Below, piece after piece: positions 11,880 to 20,832 of a DNA stretch of 64,000 bases. The stretch is from Streptomyces sp. CA-210063. Its GTDB lineage: Bacteria > Actinomycetota > Actinomycetes > Streptomycetales > Streptomycetaceae. Each line of letters begins with the position of its first letter. Within the stretch, counting starts at the first letter, position 1. Both the position numbers and the translations under genes were made by a program. Under the pieces are notes generated by a model, which made no database searches, was not told the origin of the DNA, and saw nothing but the letters and a program-made list of their open reading frames with translations. The stretch is taken from the NCBI RefSeq assembly GCF_024612015.1, contig NZ_CP102512.1:9796001-9860000 (forward strand), read 5' to 3'.

Positions 11880-11911
11880 CTCGGTGGGTCGGTGGGTCGG
11901 TGGGTCGGTGG
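11880..11911. repeat. Octamer tandem repeat before the MoxR gene
   Basis: Four direct copies of TCGGTGGG lie in the 125-base gap between the 1637-residue gene and the MoxR gene, immediately upstream of the MoxR ribosome site. Slippage here would change leader length and not protein sequence. Confidence 0.75.
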
Positions 11912-11961
11912 GTCTGGCTGTCGTTTCGGGGGTGGGAACCGGGGCCCGGGGGGGCGATGGC

Positions 11962-11989
11962 CGGGGGCGCCCGTGGCCGGGCGCCCCCG
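11962..11989. terminator. Hairpin in the gap upstream of the MoxR gene
   Basis: Perfect 11-base arms CGGGGGCGCCC and GGGCGCCCCCG enclose a six-base loop. It lies five bases after the stop of the 1637-residue gene. There is no T-run, so it could be an RNA-stability element or a partial terminator that lowers expression of the genes downstream. Confidence 0.5.
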
Positions 11990-11993
11990 TCGC

Positions 11994-14900
11994 TCAGCGG
12001 CGGCGGCCCCGCCGTACCTTCAGCTCCTCGAACCGGGGAGCGTCGCCGTCCTGGACGCGCTGCCAGGCCCTGCGGTACAGCTCGGCCGCCGGTTCGGTCG
12101 GCACGATCACGCCCAACGTCGGATGCTCGTCGCTCATCAGGTCGCTGAACAGCGGCAGCTTCCACTGCTCCAGCGGAAGGCGCGGAGCCTTCGGGTCGAC
12201 CCAGCCGCCGGGCAGGAAGAGCGAACGCCCGGCCCTGGTCCGGCTGGCCTCGACGACCAGGTCTCCGGCGGCCAGTTCGGCACGGGCCGCCTTGAGCCGG
12301 GCCGGCTTCCACCCCGTCCAGCGGGCCGTCATACGGTCGGTCGGGTCGGGCATGGCGAGCAGCATCAGATAGAGCGTGGCCGCGTCCTCACCGATGCCGT
12401 ACTCCTTCGCCACCTCGGTCACCAGCTCGGGGACCGAGCGGCCCGGGTCCTGCGGCCACCAGGTGCCGTCCTTGTCGCGCTCGCCCGCGAGGGGGTCGCC
12501 CGGGTCGGCGAGCAGGGCCGCGTACCGGGGGTCGCGGGCCATGCGCAGCGCCACCTCGGCCGCGAAGGGCTGTTGGTCCTCGACGCGCAGCGCGGGCAGG
12601 TACGGGTCCTGGCCGGCCTCGTCGAGCAGCGCGACCTTCAGGCCGGGCGCGGGCTGGTCGTCGTGGGTGGCCAGGATGACGGCGCCGTACCGCTCGAAAC
12701 CCTGGCCGACCTCGGTCGGGGCGCCCGCGGTCTTCCGGAATCTGGTGAGCCCGATGTACCGCCCGAGGTCCAGGACCAGCCCGGGATGGGCCAGCCGCTC
12801 CCGTACGGCGGTGAGCGCGGCGGGCAGCGCGGCCCGGAGCGGGTCGCCGGCGGGCAGCCGGTGAGCGAGCCAGGCGGCGAGGCCGACCGAGCCGACCAGC
12901 GTGTCCGCGGTGAACCCGACCGCCTTGTCGCCGACGGGCCGGACCCGGTCGCCGCTCACCGCCCACTCCAGATCCCGCGTGAGCCGGGGCTCACCGGCCG
13001 GGTGCAGCAGCGCGGGCAGCGCGTCCCGCACGCCCCACTGGACATGCTTGATCGCGCGGAGCGCGTCGCCGACCAGTTCCTCGGGGACGGCCGTCCGCCT
13101 GCCGACCTCGCTGTTCCAGACCTCGGCCGCAGCGGCCACGTCCGGTCCCTGGGTCCACAGGAGGGCGGGCTCGGCGGGCAGCAGCGCGGCGACGACCGCG
13201 GCGCGGACCGTCTCGTCGACGCCGCGCAGTTCGTCCTTGGCGACGGCCGCGGGAGCGGACTTCACGCCGATGGCGGCGCGCGCCTCCGCCGTCAGGAACG
13301 TGCGCTCGTAGACGTCGACCCGGGGCAGACCGGCCACGATCAGACGGGCCATCGTCTCGGTGACCCCGGTGCGGCGGGCGAACTCCTCGGCGGCCTCAGG
13401 GAACCAGGGCGCCGGTCCGCGCGCGATCAGCTCCGCGAGGAACGTGCCGAGCCGGGCCGACGCACCCGCTCCGCCCAGCGGTGACGACTCACGGAGCGTG
13501 TAGGGATCCGGTGTCTCGAACCGTCCCGTCGGGTCGTGGAAGAAGCCGGTGAAGACGCAGCCGTCGTTGTCGAGGGAGTGGTGTCCCGTGATCGCGACGA
13601 AGGCGCCGCCGCCCAGCGGCAGCAGTCCGGTCCACTGGCCCTCGCGCCACTCGCCCAACGGGGTGCGGAGCGGGCCGGCGTCCAGGTGCAGGGACACCTT
13701 GCGCCACCGCTCCGACGTGGTGGAGTCACCCAGCCCCAGCGCGTCGAACCGTTCGAGCAGCGCGCGCAGCGCCTCCCGGTGCTCCTCCGTGGTGGTGCCG
13801 GCCGCCGCCCGGAACGCCAGGGCGGTCGCGCGGTCGATCAGCGTCCGCAGTTCCGGGGCTCCGGTCGGCAGAGCGGGCCCGTCGAGGTGGAGACGCACCG
13901 CCGGCTCGTCCGGCACGGGGCTACCGGACAGCCCGGCGGCCCTGCTCATCACGCGCAGGGCGCGGAACGCGGTGTCGGCCTGCTCGTCGCGGTTCCACCA
14001 GTGGCCGCCGGTCCTGCCGAGGCCGTTCATCGCGTCCTGGAGCACGGTGTCCGCCGGCCCGGCGGGGCCCTCCGTCACCTCCGGGCCGCCGTCGAGGGCC
14101 CGGGTGAGCCGGGCGGCCACCGCGTCGAGGACGGCCTGCTGGCCGGCGGCGTGACGCACGACTCCGGCGACGCCCGCGACGAGCGCGTCATGGGTGACCG
14201 GCAGCAGCGCACGGACCGCGTCGGACAGGGCGTCCTTGTCGTCCCGGGCGGCGGCCGCCAGCAGGGCCGCCGATGTGTCCCGGTCGATGCGCCGCAGCGC
14301 GGCGGAGCCCTCCGGATCGCGGGGTGTCATGCACTCCCAGTACTGCACCGGCGGCAGCAGCAGCGTGCCCTCGCCGAAGACGCCCGGGGTGCGGTCCGTC
14401 TTGGCCACGGACGTCACGACGCCGTCCGCGTCGACGACTTGGAGCTGCCAGCCGCTGCGGACGACGGCACGGGCCCGGTCGTCGCCCGGGAACACGACGA
14501 GCACATCCGCCTTGCCGATGTCCGCGGGCAGGGTGACGGTGTGCCCGGCGAGGTCCTGGGTGCGCCAGGAACCGTCGGGCAGCCTGATCGTGCGCAGGCC
14601 GACCACCCCGTCCACGGGCGCGCAGGCCGGTCCGTGACCGATGGTCGGCGAGGGGCCGAGCCGGCCGCTGTCGTAGGCGCTGCCCTCGGGGGCGTCGCGC
14701 AGCGCGTCGGCCAGGAAGGCGGGCTTGCTCATGCGCCCGCGCTTGTTCGTCGCGGGGTCGTACTCGTACAGGCCGCGCGCGTCGACGTCCTCGGACTCCG
14801 CGTGCCACACCCAGTACGAGGTGCCGTCGAAGACGAGCCACCGCTCCTCGGGGATCGTGGTGTCCCCGGCGTGCACGACACCGGCACCGGTGGTCCGGCC

Positions 14901-16907
14901 CCCGCCCGGCACCGGCAGGGTGAGCGGGAAGTTGGCCTTGTACCAGTCCATCTCGGTGCCACGGGTGTGGTGGGCGCCCTCCAGGGCCTGGGGGCGGTCG
15001 GCGCGGGTGTGCCAGTAGCCGCGCAGGCCGTCGTTGCGGGACCGCCAGTAGACGAGCAACTCGCCGTCCACGTGGTGGAAGCCCGGGTCGCCCCAGCGGT
15101 CGTCCGCCGGAATGCGCAGGTCGTGGGTGAGGAGGGTGCCCTCGGCGCCGATCACGCGGGCCTGGGCGGCGCCCGCCACGATGAGGTGCGGCCAGGCGTC
15201 GGCGACGATCAGGTCCTCGACGTCGTCCTTGGGGACGAGGCCGGCGGCCGCCTCCTCCCAGGCGGGCCAGCCCAGTTCGTCGAAGAGCCCGGCCCGCAGT
15301 GTGCGCGACAGGACCGGGGCGAGGTCGGTGGCGACGGCCGCGCGCACCTCGTCCTCGGCCAGCGCCAGCGCCTCGGCGGGCAGCCACTTCAGCCGGGCGA
15401 GCGCGTCGGGCAATCGGGGCAGACCGACGGCGGCGAACCGCCGGACGACCCCGCGCACCCACTCCGCCAGCAGCGGGCGCCCGCCCGGCGACGCCGCCAG
15501 GACGCGGATCGCCCGCCGGCCGGAGTCGTCGTCGCCGAACCGGTCCGCGCCCGCCAGGAAAGCCGGGTGGAAACGGGCGTCGGCGGCCAGTGCCAGCAGC
15601 TCGCGGTGTCCCTCGCCCGGGGCCCACTGCTCCAGCGGCAGCGACCCGTCCTTCTCCGGGGCGGCCACAGGCACGTCCAAGGACAGCAGCCGGTCCATCA
15701 GGTCGATGTCGTGAGTGATCCGCACCTCACGGCCGGACGCGGTGAGTTCGGCCCGCAGCTGGTCCACCGCCCGCTCCACCAGCGGGTACAGCTCCGGCAT
15801 CCGGGTGGAGCCGCGCCACGAACGCAGCCGCTCCCGGAACGTCAGGAACCGCTCCAGCCAGCCCGCCGTACCGTCGTGCGGCCGCTGTTCCGCGGGCAGG
15901 GAGCCGTCCCACAGCCCCGCCGTGGCACCGGACGCCTCCAGCACCTCCAACCACATCGCGGGCATCTCGTCGTCGTGGCAGGAGGGGATCGTGTCCAGCA
16001 GGATGCCCCGTACCCTCGGCTCGCGCGCGGCCAGCGCCACCAGCGCCGTACGGTGGCCCTTCCACCAGCCCGCCGCCGCGCGCAGCGTGGACGGCAGCTC
16101 CAGCAACTCCGCCAGATAGTCCTGCTCGGTCAGATCCGCGTCCCGGCCGGCGGCGCGGGCCAGCCTGCGCAGATCGTTCGCCATCTGCGCCGACGGCGGC
16201 AGACCGCCCGCCGTGCGGCGCAGGCACAGCTTGATGAAGCGCCGCAGCGCCTCCTCGGCCGGCACCCGCGCGGCCAGCTCCCTCGCGTACGCCGACAGCA
16301 CCTTCACCGGGAGCGCGCCGGCCAGCGCGAACTCCAGGAACACGGCGTCGAGCCGCTCCTCCTCGACCGTCAGCCCGTGCTCCGCCTCGGCCTTGCGGGC
16401 GCGGGTGAACAACTGGGCCGCGTACGTGGCGTTCTCCTCGGCGAGGAACACGCGACCGGCCTGCTCGTAGAAGGTCGGCAGGAAGTGCGGCACCGAGGCG
16501 GCCAGCCGCCCGCCGAGCTCCAGATAGGCGTCCATGGCCGCCTTCGGCTTGGTCTTCGCCTGCCGGGCCGCCCGCTCCAGGTCCGGCACGATGCCCAGCG
16601 CGTGATGGCCGTCCGCCGGGTGGTGCACCAGCACCCACTCGGGGAAGCCCAGCGACTGGCGCAGCCCGAGGCCCACCACGGCCGGCTCCGCGTCCTGCTC
16701 CAGACCGAGGAACCCGGCGGCCAGGTCCTCCGCCGCGCCCAGCTCCCCGGCGACCAGCCGCACCACCACCCGGTCGTCCAGACCCGGATGACGGTACGTC
16801 CGCGCCGTCAGCGGCACCGCCCGCTCCCCGGCCCCCTCGGTGTCCGGCGGCAGCACCCCGCCCGCCGCCAGCAGTTCCTCGTACGACACCCGCGTCCCCC
16901 CGCTCAT
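11994..16907 (-). CDS. Large (1637-residue) uncharacterised protein of the MoxR/DUF4132 operon
   Basis: I do not recognise a catalytic domain. The first 550 residues are helical and repetitive in character. A middle section (about 560-840) is rich in Trp, Tyr and Gly with beta-type segments (LVYWRSRNDGLRGYWHT, WLVFDGTSYWVWHAE). The rest is again helical and ends in a basic tail (KVRRGRRR). There is no signal peptide or membrane span. The start ATG overlaps the DUF4132 stop (ATGA), and 125 bases separate it from the MoxR gene. Size and position suggest it shares the role played by the large YehI protein of E. coli, with the DUF4132 domain on a separate chain here. A scaffold or substrate of the AAA+ machine is an inference only. 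Confidence 0.75.
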   Translation of the reverse strand: MSGGTRVSYEELLAAGGVLPPDTEGAGERAVPLTARTYRHPGLDDRVVVRLVAGELGAAEDLAAGFLGLEQDAEPAVVGLGLRQSLGFPEWVLVHHPADGHHALGIVPDLERAARQAKTKPKAAMDAYLELGGRLAASVPHFLPTFYEQAGRVFLAEENATYAAQLFTRARKAEAEHGLTVEEERLDAVFLEFALAGALPVKVLSAYARELAARVPAEEALRRFIKLCLRRTAGGLPPSAQMANDLRRLARAAGRDADLTEQDYLAELLELPSTLRAAAGWWKGHRTALVALAAREPRVRGILLDTIPSCHDDEMPAMWLEVLEASGATAGLWDGSLPAEQRPHDGTAGWLERFLTFRERLRSWRGSTRMPELYPLVERAVDQLRAELTASGREVRITHDIDLMDRLLSLDVPVAAPEKDGSLPLEQWAPGEGHRELLALAADARFHPAFLAGADRFGDDDSGRRAIRVLAASPGGRPLLAEWVRGVVRRFAAVGLPRLPDALARLKWLPAEALALAEDEVRAAVATDLAPVLSRTLRAGLFDELGWPAWEEAAAGLVPKDDVEDLIVADAWPHLIVAGAAQARVIGAEGTLLTHDLRIPADDRWGDPGFHHVDGELLVYWRSRNDGLRGYWHTRADRPQALEGAHHTRGTEMDWYKANFPLTLPVPGGGRTTGAGVVHAGDTTIPEERWLVFDGTSYWVWHAESEDVDARGLYEYDPATNKRGRMSKPAFLADALRDAPEGSAYDSGRLGPSPTIGHGPACAPVDGVVGLRTIRLPDGSWRTQDLAGHTVTLPADIGKADVLVVFPGDDRARAVVRSGWQLQVVDADGVVTSVAKTDRTPGVFGEGTLLLPPVQYWECMTPRDPEGSAALRRIDRDTSAALLAAAARDDKDALSDAVRALLPVTHDALVAGVAGVVRHAAGQQAVLDAVAARLTRALDGGPEVTEGPAGPADTVLQDAMNGLGRTGGHWWNRDEQADTAFRALRVMSRAAGLSGSPVPDEPAVRLHLDGPALPTGAPELRTLIDRATALAFRAAAGTTTEEHREALRALLERFDALGLGDSTTSERWRKVSLHLDAGPLRTPLGEWREGQWTGLLPLGGGAFVAITGHHSLDNDGCVFTGFFHDPTGRFETPDPYTLRESSPLGGAGASARLGTFLAELIARGPAPWFPEAAEEFARRTGVTETMARLIVAGLPRVDVYERTFLTAEARAAIGVKSAPAAVAKDELRGVDETVRAAVVAALLPAEPALLWTQGPDVAAAAEVWNSEVGRRTAVPEELVGDALRAIKHVQWGVRDALPALLHPAGEPRLTRDLEWAVSGDRVRPVGDKAVGFTADTLVGSVGLAAWLAHRLPAGDPLRAALPAALTAVRERLAHPGLVLDLGRYIGLTRFRKTAGAPTEVGQGFERYGAVILATHDDQPAPGLKVALLDEAGQDPYLPALRVEDQQPFAAEVALRMARDPRYAALLADPGDPLAGERDKDGTWWPQDPGRSVPELVTEVAKEYGIGEDAATLYLMLLAMPDPTDRMTARWTGWKPARLKAARAELAAGDLVVEASRTRAGRSLFLPGGWVDPKAPRLPLEQWKLPLFSDLMSDEHPTLGVIVPTEPAAELYRRAWQRVQDGDAPRFEELKVRRGRRR

Positions 16908-17812
16908 GCGTCCTTGCCTTCCTTGATCTCACGCCCGGCGTACAGCCCCGCGGCCATCCGCATGCCCTCCGACCAGGCCACCGGGCCCACCTCGCGCAGC
17001 GGCAGGGCACGGCCGTCCTGGCTCTGCCAGGTGAGGCTGCCGGTCTCCACCTCGTCGTCCCAGTACGGCTCCCCGATCCACACCGACGCCTCGACGGTGT
17101 GCTCGCCGTCCCGCACCCGGGCGGTGGCGTACCCGCCGGAGACGCGGTAGCCCAGCGAAGTGGCGCGCGCGGCGAGGGCGAAGCGGGAGCGGAACGAGCC
17201 CCCGGTGAAGTCCCGCACCTGGGTGGCCTTGTGGTCGAAGTCGTCCGGACGCAGCCAGGTCGCCCGGTGTATCTGCTCGACCCGCTGGACGATGCCCAGC
17301 TCGGCGGCGAACTCCCGGATGTCGTCGAGGTCCGGCAGCAACACGGGATGCGGCAGCGTCACCGTGCGCGGGGAGAGGCGGACCGTCTCACCGTCCAGGT
17401 TCACGACGCGCAACTCGCCGCCCTCGGTGGCGCCCCGCAGGAAGCCCACCTCGTCCGGGTCGTCGCCGACCACCGCGAGGTCGCGCAGCGCGGCCTGCCA
17501 CGCCTCGTCGGGCCACACCCGGGCCAGCAGACCGGTGGGTACGGGCAGTGACGACACCATCCAGGCGTCCACCTGTGCGACGCACGCCGCCGCGTGTCGA
17601 TCCAGCCACTCGGTGAATCGCCGCAGCCGGTCCACCTCCGGGTGGTCCTTCAGTGCGCGCGGCAGCGACTTCAACTGCCGTCCCGCCGCCCGGCCCGAGG
17701 TGGCTCGCGCCGCCACCCGCCCCTCCACAAGGGCGACTTCATACCCGTCACCCGCCGACAGCCAACCCACGAGACCCCAGCCCTCCGCGTCAGTTCCACA
17801 AGAAGAAAGCAC
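16904..17812 (-). CDS. DUF4132-domain protein (YehI C-terminal-like)
   Basis: A 302-residue protein. Residues about 20-110 show the DUF4132 pattern: a short beta hairpin ending in GRQLKSLPRALK, then a helix (VDRLRRFTEWLDRHAA) and WMV, a conserved LPxxLxxRVW region, and later AELGIVQRVEQIHRATW. The function of DUF4132 is unknown; it is found with MoxR, VWA and SWIM proteins. The frame begins at a GTG at 17812 directly after an in-frame stop and without a clear ribosome site. A second GTG at 17767 has GGAGG 11 bases upstream and would give 287 residues; either is possible. It is the first gene of the minus-strand operon. Confidence 0.75.
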   Translation of the reverse strand: MLSSCGTDAEGWGLVGWLSAGDGYEVALVEGRVAARATSGRAAGRQLKSLPRALKDHPEVDRLRRFTEWLDRHAAACVAQVDAWMVSSLPVPTGLLARVWPDEAWQAALRDLAVVGDDPDEVGFLRGATEGGELRVVNLDGETVRLSPRTVTLPHPVLLPDLDDIREFAAELGIVQRVEQIHRATWLRPDDFDHKATQVRDFTGGSFRSRFALAARATSLGYRVSGGYATARVRDGEHTVEASVWIGEPYWDDEVETGSLTWQSQDGRALPLREVGPVAWSEGMRMAAGLYAGREIKEGKDA

Positions 17813-18143
17813 AGTTCAGCCCGGAAAACCCGGCCCCAGTGCGACCATGTGCGGAACGCTAGCGGCAGCCACTGACATTCGATCCGGGGCCCCTCCCGAC
17901 AAGGCCCGCCCGCCGTACCGGGAACCCCCGACGACGAAGCAGGCACGCGAGACGATCCCTCCCGCGTCCGGCAGGCCGATCGAAGCGAGAACGCCGACGC
18001 ATCCGTAGACCCGCGTAACCGGAGCACGTATTACCGGCCAGTCACCGATCCCGATGCCGCGCGGCCGGTCCGGTCACCCTCCGCAGTGGCGCGCGGTGCC
18101 GTCATCGCACGGCGCGGTAATCCGGTTGAGGGCCGGCGCGGCC
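17813..18143. other. Intergenic region between divergent DUF4132 and efflux genes
   Basis: About 330 bases with no frame that looks coding by codon bias. It must carry the promoter of the minus-strand operon; no strong -35/-10 pair stands out. Confidence 0.4.
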
Positions 18144-18297
18144 ATGAGTACGGTGCCTCGGGTGATGAGCCCCGAGTCGGACAGAGCGGAGCCGCCGGTC
18201 GCCCGGCGGCGGATCGTCCCTTGACCGACGCAGCCGATCCCGGTTCGTAGGTCGGACTCGTCGCGGGCGGCCGGACACGTGCTCCGTGTGTCCGGCC
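18144..18297 (+). promoter_or_regulatory. Possible leader peptide and tandem hairpins upstream of the efflux gene
   Basis: A 26-codon frame (18144-18224, starting MSTVPRVMSP) ends 129 bases before the exporter gene. Its 3' part overlaps a hairpin with 8-base arms (18191-18198 and 18203-18210). A second hairpin with 10-base arms (18269-18278 and 18288-18297) follows. A short frame followed by alternative hairpins is the layout of drug-responsive attenuators known for chloramphenicol exporters. That this one works that way is inferred. Confidence 0.4.
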
Positions 18298-18352
18298 CCG
18301 TTTCGGCTCACTTCCTCACGACGAGTGACGCTGTTCGACGGCAGGCGCGCGG

Positions 18353-19543
18353 ATGTTCATGCCCGCACCCGTCCACGCTGGAGCCGACTTCGTGCCCGTC
18401 TTCCTCTACGTCCTCGGCCTTGCCGTCTTCGCGCAAGGCACCTCCGAGTTCATGCTGTCCGGTCTCGTACCGGGTGTCGCCCGTGATCTGTCCGTGTCGG
18501 TGGGAGCCGCCGCGAGCCTGACGTCCGCGTATGCCGTCGGGATGATCGTCGGTGCGCCGGTGATGGCCGCGTTGAGCGCGCGGTGGCCCCGCCGTCGCGC
18601 ACTCGCCGGGTTTCTGACGGCCTTTGTCGCCGTGCACGTCGTCGGTGCGGTGACCACGGACTTCGCGGTGCTGTTCGGCACCCGGATCGTCGCCGCGATC
18701 GTCAACGCCGGGTTCCTGGCGGTCGCCATGAGCGTGGCGACCGCCCTCGTGGCGCCGGCGCAGCGGGCCAGGGCCACGGCCGTCCTGCTGTCGGGGGTCA
18801 CGCTGTCGTGTGTCGCCGGAGTGCCGGCGGGGGCTCTGCTCGGTGAGTGGTCCGGCTGGCGTTCGGCCTTCTGGGCGGTCGCCCTCCTGTGCCTGCCCGC
18901 ACTGGCGCTCGTGTTCCGGTCGGCGCCCGCCGACGCGGCCCGTCGGCACGAGATCTCGGTCCGCCGGGAAGTACGCACCCTCAAGTCCCGTGCGGTGTGG
19001 TCGGCGTTGATGCTCGCGGCGATGGTCAACGGGGCGACCTTCGCGACCTTCGCCTACCTGGCCGTCATCGCCACGGAGGTCACTCGCCTGCCGGCGTCCG
19101 CCGTCCCCGGGCTGCTCGCCGCGTTCGGCGTCGGAGCCTTCATCGGCGTGAACATCGCCGGACGCACGGCCGCCGGTCAGCTCCGGCGGGGCATGCTCCT
19201 CGCCCTGTGGTCGCTGCCTGTCGGGTGGGCGGTCATGGCCACCACCAGCGGCGAGACAATGCCGCTGTTTCTTGTGACGGTCGTTCAGGGCGGGCTGTCG
19301 TTCGGAATCGGATCGACTCTCGTCAGCCGTGTCATGCACGTGGCGTCCGACGCCCCCGCCATGAGCGGGTCGTTCGCCACCGTCGCGCTGAACGCCGGTG
19401 CGTTTCTGGGCCCGCTGCTGGCCGGCGCCGTGACGGAGACAACCGGCGACTACCGGGATGCCGTGTGGGTCAGCGCCGCCCTCGCCACCACAGCGGTGGC
19501 GGTCGTCAGCGGTCTGCCCGCCACCCGCCCGGCAGAACGCTGA
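18353..19543 (+). CDS. Cmx/CmrA-family MFS drug exporter (chloramphenicol-type)
   Basis: A 396-residue major-facilitator transporter with twelve predicted spans. The N-terminal signature VLGLAVFAQGTSEFMLSGL and AVGMIVGAPVMAAL are hallmarks of the Cmx/CmrA/CmlR chloramphenicol efflux proteins, and the length matches. It would export amphenicol-like drugs across the plasma membrane in exchange for protons. ATG codons at 18353 and 18359 are both possible, with only a weak ribosome site. It is a single-gene unit: a hairpin follows the stop. The substrate is inferred from family membership. Confidence 0.85.
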   Translation: MFMPAPVHAGADFVPVFLYVLGLAVFAQGTSEFMLSGLVPGVARDLSVSVGAAASLTSAYAVGMIVGAPVMAALSARWPRRRALAGFLTAFVAVHVVGAVTTDFAVLFGTRIVAAIVNAGFLAVAMSVATALVAPAQRARATAVLLSGVTLSCVAGVPAGALLGEWSGWRSAFWAVALLCLPALALVFRSAPADAARRHEISVRREVRTLKSRAVWSALMLAAMVNGATFATFAYLAVIATEVTRLPASAVPGLLAAFGVGAFIGVNIAGRTAAGQLRRGMLLALWSLPVGWAVMATTSGETMPLFLVTVVQGGLSFGIGSTLVSRVMHVASDAPAMSGSFATVALNAGAFLGPLLAGAVTETTGDYRDAVWVSAALATTAVAVVSGLPATRPAER

Positions 19544-19548
19544 CCCCT

Positions 19549-19591
19549 CCCGGGCCCGGCCGGTCGCACCTGCCGCTCGACCGGGCCCGGG
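19549..19591 (+). terminator. Terminator hairpin after the efflux gene
   Basis: The arms CCCGGGCCCGG..TCG (19549-19566, with a four-base bulge) and CGACCGGGCCCGGG (19578-19591) pair across an 11-base loop, starting six bases after the stop codon. Confidence 0.6.
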
Positions 19592-19897
19592 TCACCCCAT
19601 GGAGGATGCCGGCCGTCGCGTCGTGCCCGACCGCCTGGACACCGGAAGCCACTGCGGCGGGGGAGCGGCCCGCCAGGTGCGATACACGCCAATGCGTCGG
19701 CGTCCGCATCATGGGTCGGTCCGGCATCACCAGCCCCCCTCGCACCCCCCGTCACACCCCCGTTACCGTGCGCTTGTGAGGGCCTCCCGATGGCCGCCAC
19801 GGATTCACCACGCAGCCTTCACGAGGCACACACTTCCGGCCGGGTGGCATCCGGTGGGGCAGACGGTGTGCACGCCGGATGCCTAGCCTCCCGGCCC
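19592..19897. other. Intergenic region before the secreted protein gene
   Basis: About 300 bases; no coding frame with the local codon bias, and no clear promoter or repeat seen. Confidence 0.4.
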
Positions 19898-20425
19898 ATG
19901 CGATCACCACTGATGAGACGCTTCGGCCTCGGTGCCGTCCTGGCCCTCGCCCTCGCCGTGTTCGGTATGGCCCCCAGTGCGAGCGCGGTCGACGCGGCCC
20001 CCGCCGAGCTGACGTTCGCCACCGGCAGCGCCACCACCACGCCCGGCGGCACGGTCGACCTGTCGATGACGATCACGAACAACCACACCTATGACATCTG
20101 GTTCATCTACCAGACGATCGAGCCGACCTGGCTGACCAACCAGCGCCCCGACCTGAAGTACGGCTTCACCGGTTGCACCCTCGCCACGGCCGCCGGCGCC
20201 ACCCCCTGCTCCGGGACCGGCCCCGCCAACCTCGGCACCAACTACGGCGCCACGATTCCGCCCGGCCAGAGCCGTACCGTCACGCTGACGCTCCAGGTCG
20301 CCGCAGACTCCGGCTGCAACGGCAACATCGGCTTCTACTCGTACTTCTACGCCGAGTTCAGCGACAGCACGAACATCAGCGGCGGCCCGGTGTACACGCC
20401 CGAGACCCGGGTGCTCTGCGCCTGA
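19898..20425 (+). CDS. Small secreted protein of unknown function
   Basis: A 175-residue protein with a Sec signal peptide (MRSPLMRRFGLG, then a hydrophobic stretch, cleavage after ASA near residue 30). The mature part (about 145 residues) looks like a beta-sandwich of the kind described for CARDB/DUF11-type modules (GGTVDLSMTITNNHTYD; GQSRTVTLTLQV), with four cysteines that could form disulfides (TGCTL, TPCSG, SGCNG, VLC). The ATG at 19898 was chosen over an upstream frame that only adds non-hydrophobic residues; 19913 is an alternative. It lies just before the exopolysaccharide locus and might be a surface partner of it, but this is guesswork. Confidence 0.65.
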   Translation: MRSPLMRRFGLGAVLALALAVFGMAPSASAVDAAPAELTFATGSATTTPGGTVDLSMTITNNHTYDIWFIYQTIEPTWLTNQRPDLKYGFTGCTLATAAGATPCSGTGPANLGTNYGATIPPGQSRTVTLTLQVAADSGCNGNIGFYSYFYAEFSDSTNISGGPVYTPETRVLCA

Positions 20426-20832
20426 CGGTCCACGAGGACATGGGCGGCCGTGACGGGAGTGACCTGAAATGATCTGCGATCAGGCATCCGTCATGGTCTG
20501 GACCACTGGCGATCGGTCCGGCGGACCCGAACGGTCCGCCGGTACGCCCCGCGGGGCCCGGACCAGCGCGCCGGGCCCTCATGGTCGTCGTACGCCCTGT
20601 TCGGACTCTGATGAGAAAAGGTCCAATTCGGTTGCAGAGGCGCCCACTTGGACACCTGCGCTTTTCCGTCATGTTTCGCGGCATGACCACGAAAGCCACA
20701 CACAGACACCACTATGTGACGCGACGGATGCGTCGACGACTGGCTTCTGAGGGGGACGCCGGCGTCACGCAAGGGGGTGCGTCCGCTCAGGAGAGGCGTG
20801 CTCACCCCTGCCCGGGGAGGGGACTTCACCGC
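20426..20832 (+). promoter_or_regulatory. Upstream region of the exopolysaccharide operon with a long 5'-leader hairpin
   Basis: About 400 bases without a coding-like frame. At 20747-20790 CTGAG plus GGACGC pairs with GCGTCC plus CTCAG (11 pairs, GG facing G as an internal bulge), closing a 19-base apical region. The stem ends 42 bases before the ATG of the deacetylase gene, and a GGGGAGGGG ribosome site lies in between. The leader could be a regulatory RNA. It does not show the conserved bases of the c-di-AMP or c-di-GMP riboswitches as I know them. Confidence 0.4.

Noticed and set aside
18308..19339. Long minus-strand frame opposite the drug exporter
   Set aside because: It mirrors the codon bias of the exporter, and its product is Arg/His/Gly-rich without domains. 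Similar mirror frames cover nearly every gene here.
20747..20790. c-di-AMP (ydaO) or c-di-GMP riboswitch
   Set aside because: A GGGGGA element and a stem are present, but the conserved GAATC-like and GNRA-type positions are not. It is kept only as a structured leader.
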